From Vibrio sonorensis (GTDB lineage Bacteria; Pseudomonadota; Gammaproteobacteria; Enterobacterales; Vibrionaceae), in the NCBI RefSeq assembly GCF_001854765.1, contig NZ_LJJE01000022.1, forward strand, positions 124,001 through 188,000: a DNA stretch of 64,000 bases, in the 5' to 3' direction. Made by a program: the position numbers and the translations under genes. Under the pieces are notes generated by a model. That model was not told where the DNA came from, made no database searches, and was given only the letters and a program-made list of their open reading frames with translations. Positions within the stretch are counted from its first letter, which is position 1. Each line of letters starts with the position of its first letter. Shown here one piece after another: positions 20,052 to 29,457 of this stretch.

Positions 20052-21131
20052 ATGAAAAGATTATCTGTTCTAGCCCTAGTCCCCGCAATTATGCTTGCCG
20101 GATGTGGCGGCGAGCAAAAGTATGCTGACTTTGGGCTTCCAAAGGTCAAAGTGGCCTCATTGAGTGAAGAGCACAATGGGAACTCACTCTATTTTCCCGC
20201 TGTTGCCAATGCGGCTGAACGTTCGCATCTTAGCTTTAGAGTTTCTGGCGAGATTAGCAAACTCTATGTAAAAGAAGCGGATCGCGTTAAAAAGGGTGAC
20301 ATCTTAGCAGAACTCGATCCTACTGATTACCAACTTGATGTAGACAACGCCAGCGCGCGTTACTCTGTTGTGGATAGTCAGTATCGCCGTTCGGAGCCAT
20401 TAGTTAAAAAGGGACTATTGGCTAAGTCCCAGTTTGATGAGATTGCGGCGCAAAGACAAATAGCGTATGCGGAACTTGAATTGGCTAAACTACGTTTGTC
20501 GTTTACTAAGTTAAAAGCCCCAGTGGATGGCATTATCTCAAGAGTTAATGTCGACCAGTTCGAGAACATTCAAGTGGGTCAGCAGGTGGTTAACATCCAC
20601 AGTGTTGACGATGTAGAAGTCCTTATTCAGCTTCCCGATCAGCTTTATGCCAATCAACCTAATGATGCAGTGATGAGTTCGATTCAGGCTGTTGTACGTG
20701 TGCCAAGTGGCAATGAATACGACGCTCGTATTAAAGAGTTCACCACTGAACCTGATCCAGCGACCCGAACTTTTACTGTTACTCTAACTATGCCAATGCC
20801 GGAAAACGAAATTGTCCTCGATGGTATGGCAGTAGAGGTTACGACTCGGGGACAAAGTGTTGGTCTAGAGTTGAAACGAGGTGTCCTAGTGCCAATTGAA
20901 GCACTGTTTAATGCAGATGGTGACGATATTGATAAAGACAACAAATTTGTCTGGGTTGTGAATCAAGACAACCGCGTAGAAAAGAAGCAGGTTGTTATAG
21001 GCAAAGCCATACAAGATGCCGTTCAAGTCTTATCAGGAATAGAAAGCTCAGATACCGTAGTGATCGCTGGTATCTCTCGGTTACGTGAAGGAATGGAAGT
21101 GGAAGTAATCAAACAGGAGGCGGGTCGATGA
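20052..21131 (+). CDS. RND efflux periplasmic adaptor lipoprotein, second of two
   Basis: A second membrane-fusion protein, 359 residues, with lipobox LAGC (Cys about 19, from MKRLSVLALVPAIMLAGC). Lipoyl halves are ADRVKKGDILAELDPTDY and KLKAPVDGIISRVNVDQF, with a helical hairpin between them. It is clearly diverged from the upstream adaptor rather than a recent copy. Two different adaptors with one pump is the arrangement of P. aeruginosa TriABC and of VexIJK/VmeTUV in vibrios. Its 3' end overlaps the pump gene by four bases (ATGA). Confidence 0.88.
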   Translation: MKRLSVLALVPAIMLAGCGGEQKYADFGLPKVKVASLSEEHNGNSLYFPAVANAAERSHLSFRVSGEISKLYVKEADRVKKGDILAELDPTDYQLDVDNASARYSVVDSQYRRSEPLVKKGLLAKSQFDEIAAQRQIAYAELELAKLRLSFTKLKAPVDGIISRVNVDQFENIQVGQQVVNIHSVDDVEVLIQLPDQLYANQPNDAVMSSIQAVVRVPSGNEYDARIKEFTTEPDPATRTFTVTLTMPMPENEIVLDGMAVEVTTRGQSVGLELKRGVLVPIEALFNADGDDIDKDNKFVWVVNQDNRVEKKQVVIGKAIQDAVQVLSGIESSDTVVIAGISRLREGMEVEVIKQEAGR

Positions 21132-24100
21132 GCGAAAAGTCAATTACTCAGCCTCAAAAAGATGAAGATATAACAGGCATTGCTGCCTACTTTATTCGAA
21201 ATCGCGTCATCAGTTGGATGATTTCCCTTATTTTCCTTATTGGTGGTGCCGCAGCATTCTTTGGATTGGGCCGCTTAGAAGATCCGGCATTCACCATCAA
21301 AGATGCGATGGTAGTTACTTCTTATCCCGGCGCAACGCCTCAACAAGTGGAAGAAGAGGTAACCTATCCGTTAGAAAAAGCGATACAGCAACTGCCTTAT
21401 GTCGATGAAATCAATTCGATTTCGGGCCGTGGTCTTTCTCAGATTTCCGTATCGATGAAAAACAATTACGGGCCAGATGACCTTCCGCAAATTTGGGATG
21501 AACTGCGCCGCAAAGTCAACGACCTGAAAGGTCAGTTGCCTCCGGGAGTTAACGACCCACAAGTGATTGACGACTTCGGCGACGTTTACGGTATTTTGCT
21601 GGCAATCACCGGTGAGGGCTACAACTACAAAGAGTTGCTCGATTATGTGGATTATCTGCGCCGAGAACTTGAGTTAATTGATGGCGTAAGCAAAGTTTCG
21701 GTATCGGGGCAGCAACAAGAACAAGTGTTTATCGAAATATCGATGAAGCGTCTGAGTTCTTTGGGTATTTCCCCAAATACCGTGTTTAACCTTCTATCTA
21801 CTCAGAATGTGGTTTCTGACGCCGGTGCGATTCGCATTGGCAACGAGTACGTTCGAATTCAACCGACCGGCGAGTTCCAAAATGTTGACCAGCTTGGCGA
21901 CTTGATTATTACGGAGAGTGGGGCGCAAGGGCTAATATACTTGCGTGACGTTGCTGAGATTCAACGCGGCTATGTCGAAGTGCCAAGCAATATCATCTCC
22001 TTTAATGGGAAATTGGCGCTAAATGTCGGTGTTTCGTTTGCCCAAGGGGTTAACGTAGTCGAAGTTGGTGGACGATTTGATCGCAGATTAGCAGAGCTGA
22101 AATATCAGCAACCGGTTGGAATAGATATTTCGGAAGTCTACAGTCAGCCTAAAGAAGTGGATAAATCGGTCAGCGGTTTTGTGGTCAGCTTAGGTCAAGC
22201 AGTGGCAATTGTTATTATTGTCCTACTGTTCTTTATGGGCTTGAGGTCTGGTTTGCTGATCGGCCTAATTCTTTTGTTGACGGTATTGGGTACCTTCATT
22301 TTTATGAGCTACTTTGCCATCGACCTACAGAGGATTTCTTTGGGTGCGTTGGTGATCGCATTAGGTATGTTGGTAGACAACGCGATAGTGGTGGTTGAAG
22401 GCATACTCATAGGGACACAAAAAGGGCGGACCCGTTTACAAGCAGCCACGGATATCGTGACTCAAACTAAATGGCCATTGCTAGGTGCTACCGTTATTGC
22501 GGTAACGGCCTTTGCCCCCATCGGTTTATCAGAAGACGCGACGGGTGAATATTGTGGAACACTGTTCTCGGTGCTTCTAATTTCTCTTATGCTGAGTTGG
22601 TTTACAGCGATCTCCCTTACTCCATTCTTTGCTGACCTTTTCTTCAAAGGGCAAAAAGTGAAGCAAGATGACGCCGATAGTGACCCTTATAACGGGTTTA
22701 TCTTTGTCGCATACAAGGGTTTTTTAGAGTTTTGTATGAAACGCGCTTGGCTTACCGTCATTGTGCTGATCCTAGGATTAGTGGCTGCGTTAGCTGGTTT
22801 TACCCAAGTGAAACAGGCGTTCTTCCCGTCGTCGACTACACCGATATTCCAAGCGGATATTTGGTTACCTGAAGGGACGGATATACGAGCGACCAACACC
22901 AAACTTAAAGCATTGGAAACTTGGTTGTCTGATCAGGACAATGTAGAACATATCACCACAACGGCCGGTAAGGGCTTGCAACGATTTATGTTGACCTATG
23001 CACCGGAGAAGAGTTACGCCGCTTATGGTGAAATCACGGTTAGGGTTAATGATTACCAAGTTCTATCGGGTTTGATGTCCGACTTTAGGGCGCATCTAGA
23101 AGATCAGTTCCCAGAAATAAACTACAAGTTGAAACAGATAGAGTTGGGTCCCGGTGGCGGGGCGAAAATCGAAGCTCGACTGGTGGGTTCTGATCCAACG
23201 ATCTTAAGGGGGTTAGCGGCTCAGGTAGAAGACATTATGCATGCGGATCCGGGGGCGACGAACGTTCGTCACGATTGGCGTGAACGAACCAAGGTGCTTC
23301 AACCCAAGTTTAACGAAAGTCAGGCTCGTCGATACGGTATTACAAAATCGGATGTTGATGAGTTCCTCGCTATGTCATTCTCTGGCAAAGCTATTGGTGT
23401 TTACCGCGACGGAACAACCTTGATGCCTATTGTCGCTCGCCTACCAGAAGACGAGCGGGTTGATATTCGCAATATAGAAGGGATGAAGATCTGGAGTCCT
23501 GCTCTTGCTGAGTTTATTCCATTGCAACAAGTTACCCAGGGCTATGAAGTACTTTGGGAAGACCCGATTATTGTTCGCAAAAACCGCAAGCGCATACTCA
23601 CCGTGATGGCTGATCCTGATATTTTGGGTGAAGAAACTGCGGCGACATTGCAAAAACGCCTTCAACCTCAGATCGAGGCGATAGCATTCCCACCGGGTTA
23701 CGCGCTTGAGTGGGGCGGAGAGTATGAGTCCTCTCGTGATGCTCAGGCCTCTTTGTTCACTACTATGCCGTTGGGTTATCTATTTATGTTCTTGATTACC
23801 GTGTTCTTGTTTAACTCGGTGAAAGAGCCACTTATCGTTTGGTTAACGGTTCCGCTTGCCGTGATTGGTGTTACCACCGGTTTATTAGCTCTCAATACGC
23901 CATTTGGCTTTATGGCGCTACTTGGCTTCTTGAGTCTGTCGGGCATGTTGCTGAAAAACGGTATTGTGCTTTTGGATCAAATAGAAATAGAGATGAAGAC
24001 GGGCAAAGACCCATACATAGCAGTGGTCGACGCGGCTTTGAGCCGTGTTAGACCCGTTTGTATGGCTGCAATTACCACCATACTAGGTATGATTCCATTG

Positions 24101-24229
24101 CTACCGGATATCTTCTTTAAACCGATGGCAGTGACCATTATGTTTGGTCTAGGTTTTGCCACGGTACTGACTCTGATCGTTGTCCCAGTACTTTACGGGT
24201 TGTTTCATCGATTGAAAGTCCCGAACTAG
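21128..24229 (+). CDS. RND efflux transporter permease (VexK/TriC-like)
   Basis: Inner-membrane proton-driven multidrug pump of 1033 residues with 12 membrane helices and two large periplasmic loops (about residues 60-350 and 580-870). The proton-relay positions are visible: Asp417-Asn418 in GMLVDNAIVVVEG (AcrB has Asp-Asp), Lys in LLKNGIVLLDQ of TM10, and Arg in SRVRPVCMAAITT of TM11. The Asp-Asn pair is common in this non-AcrB branch. There is no outer-membrane channel gene in the operon, so it likely uses TolC. Likely substrates are detergents, bile acids or biocides, by family analogy only. Confidence 0.92.
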   Translation: MSEKSITQPQKDEDITGIAAYFIRNRVISWMISLIFLIGGAAAFFGLGRLEDPAFTIKDAMVVTSYPGATPQQVEEEVTYPLEKAIQQLPYVDEINSISGRGLSQISVSMKNNYGPDDLPQIWDELRRKVNDLKGQLPPGVNDPQVIDDFGDVYGILLAITGEGYNYKELLDYVDYLRRELELIDGVSKVSVSGQQQEQVFIEISMKRLSSLGISPNTVFNLLSTQNVVSDAGAIRIGNEYVRIQPTGEFQNVDQLGDLIITESGAQGLIYLRDVAEIQRGYVEVPSNIISFNGKLALNVGVSFAQGVNVVEVGGRFDRRLAELKYQQPVGIDISEVYSQPKEVDKSVSGFVVSLGQAVAIVIIVLLFFMGLRSGLLIGLILLLTVLGTFIFMSYFAIDLQRISLGALVIALGMLVDNAIVVVEGILIGTQKGRTRLQAATDIVTQTKWPLLGATVIAVTAFAPIGLSEDATGEYCGTLFSVLLISLMLSWFTAISLTPFFADLFFKGQKVKQDDADSDPYNGFIFVAYKGFLEFCMKRAWLTVIVLILGLVAALAGFTQVKQAFFPSSTTPIFQADIWLPEGTDIRATNTKLKALETWLSDQDNVEHITTTAGKGLQRFMLTYAPEKSYAAYGEITVRVNDYQVLSGLMSDFRAHLEDQFPEINYKLKQIELGPGGGAKIEARLVGSDPTILRGLAAQVEDIMHADPGATNVRHDWRERTKVLQPKFNESQARRYGITKSDVDEFLAMSFSGKAIGVYRDGTTLMPIVARLPEDERVDIRNIEGMKIWSPALAEFIPLQQVTQGYEVLWEDPIIVRKNRKRILTVMADPDILGEETAATLQKRLQPQIEAIAFPPGYALEWGGEYESSRDAQASLFTTMPLGYLFMFLITVFLFNSVKEPLIVWLTVPLAVIGVTTGLLALNTPFGFMALLGFLSLSGMLLKNGIVLLDQIEIEMKTGKDPYIAVVDAALSRVRPVCMAAITTILGMIPLLPDIFFKPMAVTIMFGLGFATVLTLIVVPVLYGLFHRLKVPN

Positions 24230-24237
24230 CGAACTAC

Positions 24238-24264
24238 AAAGCCCCATGCAAATGGGGCTTTTTT
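24238..24264 (+). terminator. Terminator of the RND operon
   Basis: AAAGCCCCA and TGGGGCTTT form a perfect 9-bp stem with a 6-base loop followed by T residues, directly after the pump stop. Confidence 0.92.
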
Positions 24265-24342
24265 GTCTCTTTTTGACAGATAGCCAAACTATTTTGATAA
24301 AGCATCTACTATTAGAAGTAAGTTGACTCATCGGAATAGGCC

Positions 24343-24801
24343 ATGACACTGACCCTGAGACAAAAAACACTAGTGAAAGAAAGCTTTGCGAAAGTAGCGC
24401 CTCAGGCAGACCTTGCTGCAGAGCTGTTCTACTCGCGTCTGTTTTATTACGACCCCGAGTTACAACGGCTGTTTAAAGCGGATCTAAAGCAGCAAGGTCG
24501 AAAGCTGATGAAAACCCTGCAAGTCGCGGTAAGCAGCTTGGACAATCTTGATAAACTCGTTCCCGTGCTTCAAGAGTTGGCCATTCGACACGTACACTAT
24601 GGTGTTACCGTAGACGACTATACGCCAGTGGGAAACGCTTTGCTGTATGCGCTTAAACAGGGGCTAGGCAGAGAGTTTGATAGAGAGACGCGCAATGCAT
24701 GGGTAGCCGTTTATCGGCTGGTGGCAACGGTAATGAGAGAAGCGGCCTACGCGAACTACAATCCAAACACCTACAAAAATAGAAAAACCTATCGTCATTA
24801 A
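24343..24801 (+). CDS. Single-domain bacterial globin
   Basis: A 152-residue cytosolic protein of the bacterial haemoglobin family (Vitreoscilla/flavohaemoglobin N-domain type). LFYSRLFYYDPELQRLF is the A-B/CD region with the conserved Phe; the likely distal (E7) residue is the Gln in LKQQGRKLM; the proximal haem-binding His is His83 in AIRHVHYGV, followed by the conserved Tyr and Val. There is no reductase domain. It may bind oxygen or detoxify NO; the ligand is not predictable from sequence. It is a single gene with its own terminator. Confidence 0.82.
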   Translation: MTLTLRQKTLVKESFAKVAPQADLAAELFYSRLFYYDPELQRLFKADLKQQGRKLMKTLQVAVSSLDNLDKLVPVLQELAIRHVHYGVTVDDYTPVGNALLYALKQGLGREFDRETRNAWVAVYRLVATVMREAAYANYNPNTYKNRKTYRH

Positions 24802-24807
24802 AAGAAA

Positions 24808-24830
24808 AATCCCCGCTAGATGCGGGGATT
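24808..24830. terminator. Bidirectional terminator between globin and metC
   Basis: AATCCCCGC and GCGGGGATT form a perfect 9-bp stem with a 5-base loop. T-rich tails follow on both strands, suiting convergent genes. Confidence 0.92.
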
Positions 24831-24849
24831 CAATTTTCAAAATACGCGT

Positions 24850-26055
24850 CTATGATTGGACTGCTTTTTCAAGGATGAGCGCGTTGTAGCGTTCAAAGCC
24901 TGCTTCCAAATCTGCAATTAGATCTTCAACGTCTTCCAGTCCAATGTGTACGCGGACTAGTGTCCCCTCAAAGTTTGGATTGGCGACGGTTCTCAAGCTG
25001 TTAAAACTCTTAGGTTCGTTGGCGAGGATTAGGCTCTCGAAACCGCCCCATGAGTAGCCCATACTAAAGTGTTTCATACCGTCCAGCAGTGCGGTTGTTG
25101 CTCGCGGATAGCTGGTTTTAAGCACAAACGAAAACAGGCCATTGCCGCCGTTGAAATCTCTATTAAAGAATTCGTGTCCTGGGCAAGAAGGCAAGCCGGG
25201 ATGACGAACATGGTCAACTTCAGGGCGAGACTCCAACCACTTGGCGACCGTCAGACTGTTTTGCTCGTGCTGACGCAGGCGGACATCTAAGGTTCTCAAA
25301 CCACGTAGTCCTAAGTAAGCATCATCGGGGGAAACACACTGACCCATTAGGTAGCTTTGCTCTCGTAGTTGATCCCAATATTGCTCACTCGCAACAGCAG
25401 TACCCAGCATGACATCTGAATGACCGACAATGTATTTGGTCGCGGCTTGGATAGAGATATCGACACCGTGTTCGAAAGGATTAAACTGCACTCCAGCCGC
25501 CCATGTGTTGTCTAGCATGACGATCACTTCTTTTTGATGAGCGATTTCTGCCATGGTCGGGATATCCATCACTTCCATAGTGATGGAGCCGGGAGATTCA
25601 CAAAACAGTATCTTGGTATTGTCTTGGATAAGGTCTGCAATACCAGCTCCGATCATGGGGTCAAAATAAGTGGTTTCAACACCCAGCTTTTTGAGGATTT
25701 TGTCGCAAAAGTCGCGAGTTGGCTCGTAGCATGTATCGACCATCAAGATGTGATCACCTTGCTCGACAAATGAAATAATCGCATTAGATATAGCTGCGGT
25801 TCCACAAGGGTACAGAGCGCATCCCGCGCCGCCTTCCACATCTACCATGGCTTGTTGAAATGCAAAGTGAGTTTCCGTGCCTCGGCGACCGTAGAAGAGG
25901 GTTTGATTTGCTCTATTAACCGTGGCGTGGTGCTTTTCGGCGACAGTGTTAAAGACAACGGTTGAAGCACGCTGAACTGGAGGGTTGACGACACCGTGAG
26001 TCCATTTTTTATCACGGCCAGCTGTGACCAGTTTAGTTTTTTTACCTTCCGACAT
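24850..26055 (-). CDS. metC: Cystathionine beta-lyase MetC
   Basis: PLP enzyme of methionine synthesis that splits cystathionine into homocysteine, pyruvate and ammonia; 401 residues, cytosolic. The family marks are [16 protein letters not shown], the PLP-binding region [11 protein letters not shown] and MLDNTWAAG, and the Schiff-base Lys in [12 protein letters not shown] near residue 207. Similarity to E. coli MetC is high through the whole length. ATG at 26055 follows AAGGA. I could not find a convincing MetJ box (AGACGTCT repeats) upstream. Confidence 0.94.
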   Translation of the reverse strand: MSEGKKTKLVTAGRDKKWTHGVVNPPVQRASTVVFNTVAEKHHATVNRANQTLFYGRRGTETHFAFQQAMVDVEGGAGCALYPCGTAAISNAIISFVEQGDHILMVDTCYEPTRDFCDKILKKLGVETTYFDPMIGAGIADLIQDNTKILFCESPGSITMEVMDIPTMAEIAHQKEVIVMLDNTWAAGVQFNPFEHGVDISIQAATKYIVGHSDVMLGTAVASEQYWDQLREQSYLMGQCVSPDDAYLGLRGLRTLDVRLRQHEQNSLTVAKWLESRPEVDHVRHPGLPSCPGHEFFNRDFNGGNGLFSFVLKTSYPRATTALLDGMKHFSMGYSWGGFESLILANEPKSFNSLRTVANPNFEGTLVRVHIGLEDVEDLIADLEAGFERYNALILEKAVQS

Positions 26056-26126
26056 AAGAAATCCTTGTCTAATAACTGTTTGCTATATTAAAACTCTATC
26101 GAGTTAGGTTGGCAAGCGCAGAAAAA

Positions 26127-27581
26127 TTAAAGTAGTGGGTTAAATAGGTAGAACACACGTTCTAGAAAGCGCGAGCGCATTGGGCGTTCTTTCCATATAT
26201 CACGATCAACAGGGATGGCCTTTTGGATGTATTCTTCCTGTAACCAATACATCTCTTTGGTGAACGCAATGTCGTCGACTGCTAGCGTGACTTCGAAGTT
26301 TAGCCACAAGCTACGCATGTCCATATTGACGGTTCCAACCAAACAGAACTCTTCGTCTATGACAACAGATTTGGTATGTAATAGGCCGCCATCAAATTCA
26401 TAGATGCTGACTCCCGCTTCTAGGAGGTCGCTATAGAAAGAACGCGAGGCCCATTGAACCATCAGGGAATCGTTTTTGTACGGAATGATTAGCTCGACAT
26501 TAATGCCTCTCTGAGCCGTCATTTTTAATGTTTCTAACAGGTCTGAGCTAGGAACAAAATACGGAGTGGTTATCCGCACCGACTTGTTTGCTTGGTTAAT
26601 GGCTAAAGTTAATACTTGAGAAATCAAATATTCAGGCATTCCCGGGCCTGATGGCACAACTTGAATGGGGTGTTGAGGCGAGTTTTTATCAATCGAGCAC
26701 TGAGGAACGGGAGGCATTTCTCGATAACCCGTTTCTACTTCCCAGTCCCATCCGTGGATGGCAGATAGTACATTTACCGTAGGGCCAGTTACTCGCACCA
26801 TAATATCAATCCACTGGCCGACACCAGAGTCTTGTTTAAAGTGGGCAGGGTCAACCATGTTCATCGAACCGGTATAGGCCACTTCATTGTCGACGACAAT
26901 AATTTTTCGGTGTTGTCGTAAGTCTAAGCGCCTTAAGAAAATACGCCATGGGCTGACTTCCAATGCTTGCACAACTTCGATTCCAGCATTTTCCATCATT
27001 TGTAACCACGGACTTTTGAAAAAGCGAGGGCTTCCCGCAGAGTCTAGTAACAGTTTTACATCAACCCCTCGTTTGGCGGCTTTTACCAGAGCAGCAGCCA
27101 CCGAGTCAGCGAGTCCACCGGGATGCCAGATGTAAAAAACCATGCGAATGCTCGATTGGGCTTGTTCTATGTCTTTAATAATTGAGCGCAGAATACTTTC
27201 CGGATCGCTTTGCAGCGACAAGGTGTTACCACTTAAAGCGGGCAACCCTAAACGGTTGTTGCACAGCTCGTCGATTCTAGAAATATGGCGTCCAAAGGTT
27301 TCTGGGGAGTGAGCTATGCAGGAGTTAAGGCTAGTAAACCATTGGGCGAAGGGCGCGAACATCTCTTTGGCGCGTTCGGCTCTTTTTCTACCTAGATTGA
27401 GTTCGCCAAATAAGAAGTAACAGCCAACGCCAAGAATAGGGATGATATAGATGACCATTAGCCAAGCGAGTGAGACGCTGACTGCTCTCCGTTTAAGTAC
27501 AACACGGAGCGTCACACCGGCAACTAAAATCCAGTAGAGAATAAGACTGGCTAACGTTAAAAAGTGATAGAACTTTTCCAT
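26127..27581 (-). CDS. cls: Cardiolipin synthase (ClsA type)
   Basis: Inner-membrane phospholipase-D-family enzyme that joins two phosphatidylglycerols into cardiolipin. The ATG at 27581 gives 484 residues starting MEKFYHFLTLASLILYW; a TTG 51 bases upstream is a weaker choice. Two N-terminal membrane segments (about residues 5-25 and 38-58) precede two HKD motifs: HRKIIVVDN...GSMN near residue 220 and HTKSVVIDE...GTVN near residue 400. The C-terminus RVFYLFNPLL is typical of ClsA. It is a single gene. Confidence 0.94.
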   Translation of the reverse strand: MEKFYHFLTLASLILYWILVAGVTLRVVLKRRAVSVSLAWLMVIYIIPILGVGCYFLFGELNLGRKRAERAKEMFAPFAQWFTSLNSCIAHSPETFGRHISRIDELCNNRLGLPALSGNTLSLQSDPESILRSIIKDIEQAQSSIRMVFYIWHPGGLADSVAAALVKAAKRGVDVKLLLDSAGSPRFFKSPWLQMMENAGIEVVQALEVSPWRIFLRRLDLRQHRKIIVVDNEVAYTGSMNMVDPAHFKQDSGVGQWIDIMVRVTGPTVNVLSAIHGWDWEVETGYREMPPVPQCSIDKNSPQHPIQVVPSGPGMPEYLISQVLTLAINQANKSVRITTPYFVPSSDLLETLKMTAQRGINVELIIPYKNDSLMVQWASRSFYSDLLEAGVSIYEFDGGLLHTKSVVIDEEFCLVGTVNMDMRSLWLNFEVTLAVDDIAFTKEMYWLQEEYIQKAIPVDRDIWKERPMRSRFLERVFYLFNPLL

Positions 27582-27972
27582 GTTGATTGTGGTTTTTCCC
27601 AATGTATGCGGTAAAAGTACCCGCTGAGACAAGTACTTAATGATCAGTTCATCTCTGATAATAAAACGATTTGAGCAAGAGTAAAACAGATTCGTTATGC
27701 GCCAAGTAAAATAGCGAACGTATGCAGTTCTAATTGTTATTTGTTTGTAAATATACGTTACTATTGGAGGGTTTTGCTCAAAAAAGCAGCGCTTAATAGT
27801 GGCAGGTTGATAGATCTATGGATAAATATACTTTTGGGGGTTCCAATTTTAATCGCAAACTGTTTTACTTGCTACCAAGTTGGCATCGCTAATTCCCTTT
27901 AAAGGTGTAAATAATAATTTACACGTACAAATTTAGATGCCCTAATGCAAACACAACAATTGGTAGTTCATC
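27582..27972. other. Intergenic region between cls and the Na+-dependent transporter
   Basis: This 391-base AT-rich stretch separates divergent genes and must hold both promoters. Its one strong signal is the TyrR box at 27906. A weak half-match (TGTAAA-TATACG-TTACTA) lies at 27746. I see no small gene, tRNA or convincing hairpin. Confidence 0.7.
27906..27923 (+). promoter_or_regulatory. Strong TyrR box
   Basis: TGTAAATAATAATTTACA is an exact match to the TyrR consensus TGTAAA-N6-TTTACA, extended by one more base pair on each side (G/C). It ends 49 bases before the transporter start, at the place of a promoter-proximal operator. TyrR acts as repressor or activator with tyrosine, phenylalanine or tryptophan. 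Confidence 0.8.
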
Positions 27973-29316
27973 ATGGCAAGTAATTCAAGAGGCCATTTCT
28001 CCTCGAAATTGGGCTTTATAATGGCAGCAGCGGGATCCGCTGTTGGTTTAGGAAACGTGTGGGGGTTCCCAACCAAAGCGGCGAGCAATGGCGGTGCAGC
28101 ATTTTTGGTTATCTATCTTGCGATGGTGTTCTTGCTGGCGTTTCCAATGTTGGTCGCAGAGCTGACCATCGGACGTCACGGACAAGCAAACCCTATCGCT
28201 TCATTAAAAAGTGTCTGGAATCGAAATCGATTCGCGGCTGGTTTGTTTGGCGTGATCGCTATGGTAGCGGCTTCGATGATCTTGAGCTTCTACTCGATCC
28301 TAGCAGGTTGGTTAATGGGCTTTGCCGCGGCACCGTCGCTAGAAGTGATTGGCATGCAAGGTGCTGCCGACTGGTTGGTTAACTTTAGCGGTGAACGCAA
28401 TGTTATTCTTGCCCTGCTGTTCTCACTACTTACTATTTATGTAGTTCAAAACGGTGTGGCCGACGGTATTGAAAAGTGGTCTAGTCGTTTAATGCCAATG
28501 TTGTTCGTACTCTTTGGTGTAATGATTCTCTATATCTTCACCCAAGACGGTGCGATGGAAGGCCTTAAAATGTACCTAGTGCCGGATTTCTCTCAGTTAT
28601 CACCTGCTTTGATGGTTGATGCGATGGGACAAGCCTTCTTCTCCTTGTCGTTGGGTGTTGGCTCAATGATGGTTTACGGCTCGTACCTTAAAAAAGACGT
28701 CAACATTCCGCGCACTGCTGGTCAGGTGGCGGCGATAGATACAGGTGTTGCATTTAGTGCTGGTCTGCTAATTCTTCCGGCGATGTACGTGGCAAAGCAC
28801 AACGGTGTTGAAATCTTTAATGAAGCAGGTCAACTGATGAGTTCAGGCGATCTAGTGTTCGCAGTGTTGCCTTCAATGTTCGACACCATGGGGCAAATCG
28901 GTGTGCTAATTGGTACAGGTTTCTTTGTACTTATGGTTATCGCTGCGCTAACGTCTTCTATTTCTCTTCTCGAAGTACCAGTATCTTGTGCTCAAGATGA
29001 GTTGAAGATGGGAAGAGCGAAAGCAACTTGGTTGATTGGTGGCATCATTTTGGTCGCTAGTACTATCATCTCACTTAACTTCGGTGCTCTGTTTGGTTTG
29101 ATTGCCGATATCTCTACGGTTTACATGCAGCCACTTCTCGGCGTTGTTTGGGCAATCGTTGTAGGTTGGATTTGGAACCGAAACAACCTGCTCAATGAGC
29201 TAAAAGAAGGCAACCCAGAGATTGCACAAGGTCTGTTCTGGAAGATTTGGCCATGGTACGTAAAAATAGTATGTCCAGTGGCAATATTGGCAGTGTTTAT
29301 GTTCTCTATAATGTAG
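27973..29316 (+). CDS. Sodium-dependent (NSS family) amino-acid transporter
   Basis: Inner-membrane symporter of 447 residues with about 11 helices. The family hallmark GSAVGLGNVWGFPTKAASNGGAAF in TM1 (about residues 20-43) carries the Na+ and substrate sites; TM6 has the unwound SLGVGSMMVYGSYL. Bacterial relatives include the tryptophan transporter TnaT and tyrosine transporter Tyt1, which also have 11 helices. The consensus TyrR box upstream points to an aromatic amino acid as substrate. It is monocistronic, with a terminator at 29336. Confidence 0.88.
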   Translation: MASNSRGHFSSKLGFIMAAAGSAVGLGNVWGFPTKAASNGGAAFLVIYLAMVFLLAFPMLVAELTIGRHGQANPIASLKSVWNRNRFAAGLFGVIAMVAASMILSFYSILAGWLMGFAAAPSLEVIGMQGAADWLVNFSGERNVILALLFSLLTIYVVQNGVADGIEKWSSRLMPMLFVLFGVMILYIFTQDGAMEGLKMYLVPDFSQLSPALMVDAMGQAFFSLSLGVGSMMVYGSYLKKDVNIPRTAGQVAAIDTGVAFSAGLLILPAMYVAKHNGVEIFNEAGQLMSSGDLVFAVLPSMFDTMGQIGVLIGTGFFVLMVIAALTSSISLLEVPVSCAQDELKMGRAKATWLIGGIILVASTIISLNFGALFGLIADISTVYMQPLLGVVWAIVVGWIWNRNNLLNELKEGNPEIAQGLFWKIWPWYVKIVCPVAILAVFMFSIM

Positions 29317-29335
29317 CCTGTTAGCGCGATTGACT

Positions 29336-29362
29336 AAAAAACCTCCCTAGTGGAGGTTTTTT
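29336..29362 (+). terminator. Terminator of the NSS transporter gene
   Basis: AAAAAACCTCC and GGAGGTTTTTT form a perfect stem around a short loop, ending in a T run. Confidence 0.92.
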
Positions 29363-29457
29363 GTATGTGGCTGAAATATTAACTAAATATTTGTCCGCTA
29401 AGGCCGATATTTCATAGGAATAAGTTTTATAGCAATAATAATAATGGGAAGGTCGTA

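Noticed and set aside
26056..26126. Looked for MetJ boxes upstream of metC (26056-26126)
   Set aside because: TAGACAAG is a weak partial match, and no tandem AGACGTCT units are present.
27746..27763. Possible second, weak TyrR box (TGTAAA-TATACG-TTACTA)
   Set aside because: Only the left half fits, and it is 160 bases before the strong box; easily chance in AT-rich DNA.
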